From NCBI GenBank assembly GCA_030433805.1, contig JARUXA010000008.1, forward strand, positions 1 through 64,000: DNA of 64,000 nucleotides, given 5' to 3'. This document shows, piece by piece, positions 61,244 through 64,000 of the stretch (positions are counted from its first letter, which is position 1; the number at the start of each line of letters is the position of its first letter). The stretch is from Sphingomonas sp. PsM26 (GTDB lineage Bacteria > Pseudomonadota > Alphaproteobacteria > Sphingomonadales > Sphingomonadaceae). The position numbers and the translations under genes are program-made. Below the pieces are notes generated by a model. That model did not search any database, was not told the DNA's origin, and was given only the letters and a program-made list of their open reading frames with translations.

Positions 61244-61851
61244 AGGTCGATCCCCTTACCGACGGTTGGTTGCATGTTGCGCGTGGCATCCTGCGGACGC
61301 CGCGCGTTCTGGCGCGATACGTTCTGGGCGCGGGCGCCCTTGCGTTCACGGTGCGTCAACACGATCGCGCCGATCATGGCGACCAGCAGGACGAGGCCAG
61401 CACCTTCGAAGACGAACAGATAGCGCGTGTAGAGCACCATGCCGAGCGCCTGGATGTTCGAGATCGTCGTCGGCGTGGGCGCAGCCCGGCGCGCGAGTTC
61501 GATCGTTCCGGCACTCCAGGCACCGAAAGCGAGCATGATCTCGGCGGCGAGGCCAACCGCGAACACCGCACCGATAGCCGCATAGCGAGCGAACCCGGCG
61601 CGCAGCTCGGCGAAATCGATGTTGAGCATCATCACGACGAACAGGAACAGCACGGCGACTGCACCGACGTACACGATGACGAGCAGCATCGCGATGAACT
61701 CGGCGCCGACGATCACCATCAGCCCGGCTGCGTTGAAGAAGGCCAGAATCAGCCACAACACGGCATGAACCGGGTTGCGCGAGGTGATGGTCAGCGCGGC
61801 TGACACGATCACGATCGCTGCGAAGAGATAAAAGGCGAGTGCCTGGATCAC
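61240..61851 (-). CDS. nuoJ: NADH-quinone oxidoreductase subunit J
   Basis: A 203-residue five-helix membrane subunit of complex [21 protein letters not shown] and [20 protein letters not shown] are the family's hallmark helices, including the tyrosine in the flexible third helix. The C-terminal tail is basic and probably cytoplasmic. It follows nuoI by 34 bases and overlaps nuoK. Confidence 0.96.
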   Translation of the reverse strand: MIQALAFYLFAAIVIVSAALTITSRNPVHAVLWLILAFFNAAGLMVIVGAEFIAMLLVIVYVGAVAVLFLFVVMMLNIDFAELRAGFARYAAIGAVFAVGLAAEIMLAFGAWSAGTIELARRAAPTPTTISNIQALGMVLYTRYLFVFEGAGLVLLVAMIGAIVLTHRERKGARAQNVSRQNARRPQDATRNMQPTVGKGIDL

Positions 61852-61885
61852 GGTTTTCTACGGCCCCTCAGAGTCGGTGCGGCGC

Positions 61886-62371
61886 TTAACGGTACGGTGC
61901 GTCGGCGGCAAGGTTTGCCGCAATGGCACTTTCCCACCGATCGCCGTTCGCGAGCAGCTTCGCCTTGTCATAAATCAGTTCTTCGCGCGTCTCGGTCGAA
62001 TATTCGAAGTTCGGACCCTCGACCACCGCGTCGACCGGGCAGGCTTCCTGGCACAGGCCGCAGAAGATGCACTTGGTCATGTCGATGTCGTAGCGCGTCG
62101 TGCGGCGCGAGCCGTCGTCTCGCGGTTCGGCCTCGATCGTGATCGCCTGCGCGGGGCATACGGCCTCGCACAGCTTGCACGCGATGCAGCGTTCCTCGCC
62201 GTTCGGGTAGCGACGAAGCACGTGCTCGCCGCGGAACCGCGGGCTGATCGGGTTCTTCTCGAACGGGTAGTTGATCGTCGCTTTCGCCTTGAAAAAGTAT
62301 TTCAGGGTCAAGGCGTGCGCCTTGACGAATTCCCAAAGCGTATAAGACTTAATGATCTGGGCGACGCTCAC
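61886..62371 (-). CDS. nuoI: NADH-quinone oxidoreductase subunit I
   Basis: A 161-residue peripheral iron-sulfur subunit of complex I. Two [4Fe-4S] motifs, [12 protein letters not shown] and [12 protein letters not shown], carry clusters N6a and N6b on the way to quinone. The N-terminal amphipathic helix ([15 protein letters not shown]) is typical. The start was set at GTG 62371, overlapping the nuoH stop, which gives the family's length; an upstream extension has no match. Confidence 0.96.
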   Translation of the reverse strand: MSVAQIIKSYTLWEFVKAHALTLKYFFKAKATINYPFEKNPISPRFRGEHVLRRYPNGEERCIACKLCEAVCPAQAITIEAEPRDDGSRRTTRYDIDMTKCIFCGLCQEACPVDAVVEGPNFEYSTETREELIYDKAKLLANGDRWESAIAANLAADAPYR

Positions 62372-63537
62372 GAGCGCTTCTCCATCTGGTTCACGGACGC
62401 GGCCTGGCACACGCCATCGGTTGGATAGCGCGGACGGCCATCATCGTAGAGATATTGCTTGGTATAGACCCGGTCCTCGGGAGCGCAGTCGGTACCGACG
62501 CGCGTGAGCATCAGCACGCCCGACACCATGAACACCCAGAACAGCGACAACGGCAGGAAAATCTTCCAACCCAGCCGCATTAGCTGGTCATAGCGATAAC
62601 GCGGGACGGTCGCCTTCACCCAACTGAACAGGAAGAAGAAGAACAACATCTTGGCGAACAGCCAGAGGATCCCCGGAACGACGTACAGCGGTGCCCAATC
62701 GAACGGCGGCAGATACCCGCCCCAGAACAACGTCGCATTGAGCGCGCACATCAGGATGACGTTGGCATATTCGCCAAGCCAGTAGAGTGCGAACGACATC
62801 GACGAATATTCAGTCTGGTACCCGGCGACCAGCTCGCTCTCCGCCTCGGTCAGATCGAACGGTGCACGCTGCGTTTCCGCCAGCGACGAGATGAAGAACA
62901 CCACCGCCATCGGGAACAGCAACGGGTTGAGGAAGAAGCCGTTGACCGGCGTCCCCAGCACGCTTTTCTGCGCTTCGACGATGTTGGTCAGGTTGAAGCT
63001 GCCGCTCCACAGTACGATCGAGATGAGCACGAAGCCGATCGCGACTTCGTACGACACCATCTGCGCCGCAGCGCGGATTGCCGAATAGAACGGGTACTTC
63101 GAGTTGGAAGACCAGCCGGCGAGGATGATGCCGTAAACGCCCAGCGACGACGCCGCGAGCACGTAGAGCAGCCCGACGTTGATGTCAGCAAGCGCCGCGC
63201 GCGCGTCGAACGGCACGACGGCCCAGACGATCAGCGCGACCGTAAAGGTGATGATCGGCGCGATCAGGAACAGCGTCTTGTTCGCTGCCGACGGGATGAT
63301 GGTTTCCTGAAGGAAGACCTTGAGGCCGTCAGCGAACGACTGAAGCAGCCCGAGCGGACCGACGACGTTCGGGCCACGACGCAGCGCCATCGCCGCCCAG
63401 ATCTTGCGATCGGCGTAAATGATCATCGCGACCGCGAGCATCAGCGGCAACGCGATCAGCAGAATGTCCATGAGCGTGGCAAGCGTCCATGCCCAGCCGT
63501 AGGGCAGGCCGAAGCGATAGGTAAAAAAGGAGGTCAT
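62368..63537 (-). CDS. nuoH: NADH-quinone oxidoreductase subunit H
   Basis: A 389-residue membrane subunit that forms part of the quinone chamber. [40 protein letters not shown] and the final helices are diagnostic. After the last helix there is a soluble tail of about 40 residues ([18 protein letters not shown]), longer than in E. coli NuoH. It overlaps nuoI by 4 bases. It is separated from nuoG by 139 bases that contain a palindromic repeat. Confidence 0.96.
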   Translation of the reverse strand: MTSFFTYRFGLPYGWAWTLATLMDILLIALPLMLAVAMIIYADRKIWAAMALRRGPNVVGPLGLLQSFADGLKVFLQETIIPSAANKTLFLIAPIITFTVALIVWAVVPFDARAALADINVGLLYVLAASSLGVYGIILAGWSSNSKYPFYSAIRAAAQMVSYEVAIGFVLISIVLWSGSFNLTNIVEAQKSVLGTPVNGFFLNPLLFPMAVVFFISSLAETQRAPFDLTEAESELVAGYQTEYSSMSFALYWLGEYANVILMCALNATLFWGGYLPPFDWAPLYVVPGILWLFAKMLFFFFLFSWVKATVPRYRYDQLMRLGWKIFLPLSLFWVFMVSGVLMLTRVGTDCAPEDRVYTKQYLYDDGRPRYPTDGVCQAASVNQMEKRS

Positions 63538-63549
63538 GCTGCCAATTCC

Positions 63550-63656
63550 CCTTCCCCGACGCGGGCCAGGGCCCGGTCGGGAAGGTTGTCGTTACCGCGC
63601 GCTGTGTTTGGCCAGTCGGCCGCCCACAACTGGGCCCCGGCCTTCGCCGGAGAAGG
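63550..63656. repeat. Composite palindromic repeat between nuoG and nuoH
   Basis: The right arm CTGGGCCCCGGCCTTCGCCG then GAGAAGG is well kept, while the left arm CCCCTTCCCCGACGCGGGCC then AGGGCCCGG has drifted. It sits inside the nuo operon, so it is transcribed and may form an mRNA hairpin that sets the ratio of upstream to downstream products. Confidence 0.75.
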
Positions 63657-63676
63657 AGAAAGCGAAGTAGCAAAAG

Positions 63677-64000
63677 TCATTCCGCTGCCTCCGCGAATTC
63701 TTGCCCGTGGACCAGTTCCGCCGAACACCGCTGCATCGTCGGGCTCGCCCGGCAGATCGCGTTGGTGAGGTAGAAGTCCTTGATTGGATAGCCGGTCAGC
63801 GTGCCCGAGGCTGCTGCGTTGAGCGCAGGCGGTGCCCAGTCGAACGTGGCCAGGCCGAGCGTCGCAAGGGCGGGCGTATCGGTCGCCATGTTCGCGCGAA
63901 GCTGCTCGATCGTGTCGAACGGCAGCGTCTTGCCCATCATGCCCGACAAGGCGCGCAGGATCGTCCAGTCCTCGCGCGCGTCGCCCGGCGGGAACACCGC
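63677..64000 (-). CDS. nuoG: NADH-quinone oxidoreductase subunit G, C-terminal part
   Basis: The last 107 residues of NuoG; the gene continues beyond the window. The segment PPGDAREDWTILRALSGMMG is typical of the end of the molybdopterin-fold domain of NuoG, and position directly before nuoH fits. NuoG carries several iron-sulfur clusters in its missing N-terminal part. The end at 64000 is the window edge, not a real boundary. Confidence 0.9.
   Translation of the reverse strand, partial: AVFPPGDAREDWTILRALSGMMGKTLPFDTIEQLRANMATDTPALATLGLATFDWAPPALNAAASGTLTGYPIKDFYLTNAICRASPTMQRCSAELVHGQEFAEAAE

Overview
The window looks like a chromosomal contig end from a high-GC alphaproteobacterium of the order Sphingomonadales, most likely Sphingomonas or a close relative. 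This rests on a fused ThiS-ThiG protein, the gene order nuo - birA - coaX - rnj - DUF1467, an alphaproteobacterial aroQ-accB-accC unit, a xylan/arabinan-type hydrolase cluster, and several families of palindromic intergenic repeats. The genus is inferred from gene content, not from a marker gene. The first 110 bases are an almost pure C tract, which I read as an assembly artefact at a contig end.

Region by region: (1) 138-6396, cytochrome bd oxidase genes cydA-cydB-cydX read leftward and the heterodimeric ABC exporter cydD-cydC needed to assemble the oxidase reads rightward; two perfect inverted repeats lie between them. (2) 6410-15856, a plant-polysaccharide cluster: GH27 alpha-galactosidase, GH51 arabinofuranosidase, aldose 1-epimerase, SASA-type acetylesterase, GH8 xylanase and a secreted serine esterase, together suited to acetylated arabinoxylan and galactose side chains. 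(3) 16112-24537, a large beta-propeller/amidohydrolase, a short-chain dehydrogenase, a glutamine amidotransferase, a DUF4337 membrane protein, a nucleoside deaminase, a UbiB-like kinase and a DCC-family thiol protein. (4) 24862-31544, a complete RND efflux system (outer-membrane channel, permease, adaptor) with a divergent TetR regulator and a near-perfect palindromic operator. (5) 31812-36872, a PaoABC-type periplasmic molybdenum aldehyde oxidoreductase followed by a flavin amine oxidase. (6) 37028-51871, housekeeping genes: rmuC, fhs, def, recR, fmt-truA, thiSG, aroQ-accB-accC, an alpha/beta hydrolase, a DUF1294 protein, purL, and bfd-bfr for iron storage. (7) 52064-64000, a leftward operon nuoG'-H-I-J-K-L-M-N-birA-coaX-rnj-DUF1467.

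The most striking non-genic structure is a set of composite palindromic elements of roughly 75-110 bp. Each has two outward hairpin arms flanking a CCAGG/CCTGG-like junction and a short core. They recur in at least three arm sequences, mainly in intergenic gaps. One 105-bp copy sits inside birA, exactly in frame, and adds 35 codons just before the conserved KWPNDLL strand. A copy 3.4 kb away keeps the same reading frame and a similar peptide although it lies in non-coding DNA. This resembles the in-frame palindromic elements known from Rickettsia. A second oddity is a hexanucleotide tract giving 14 Gly-Thr pairs in the predicted outer loop of the RND outer-membrane channel.

No tRNA, rRNA, CRISPR array, insertion sequence or prophage was recognised.
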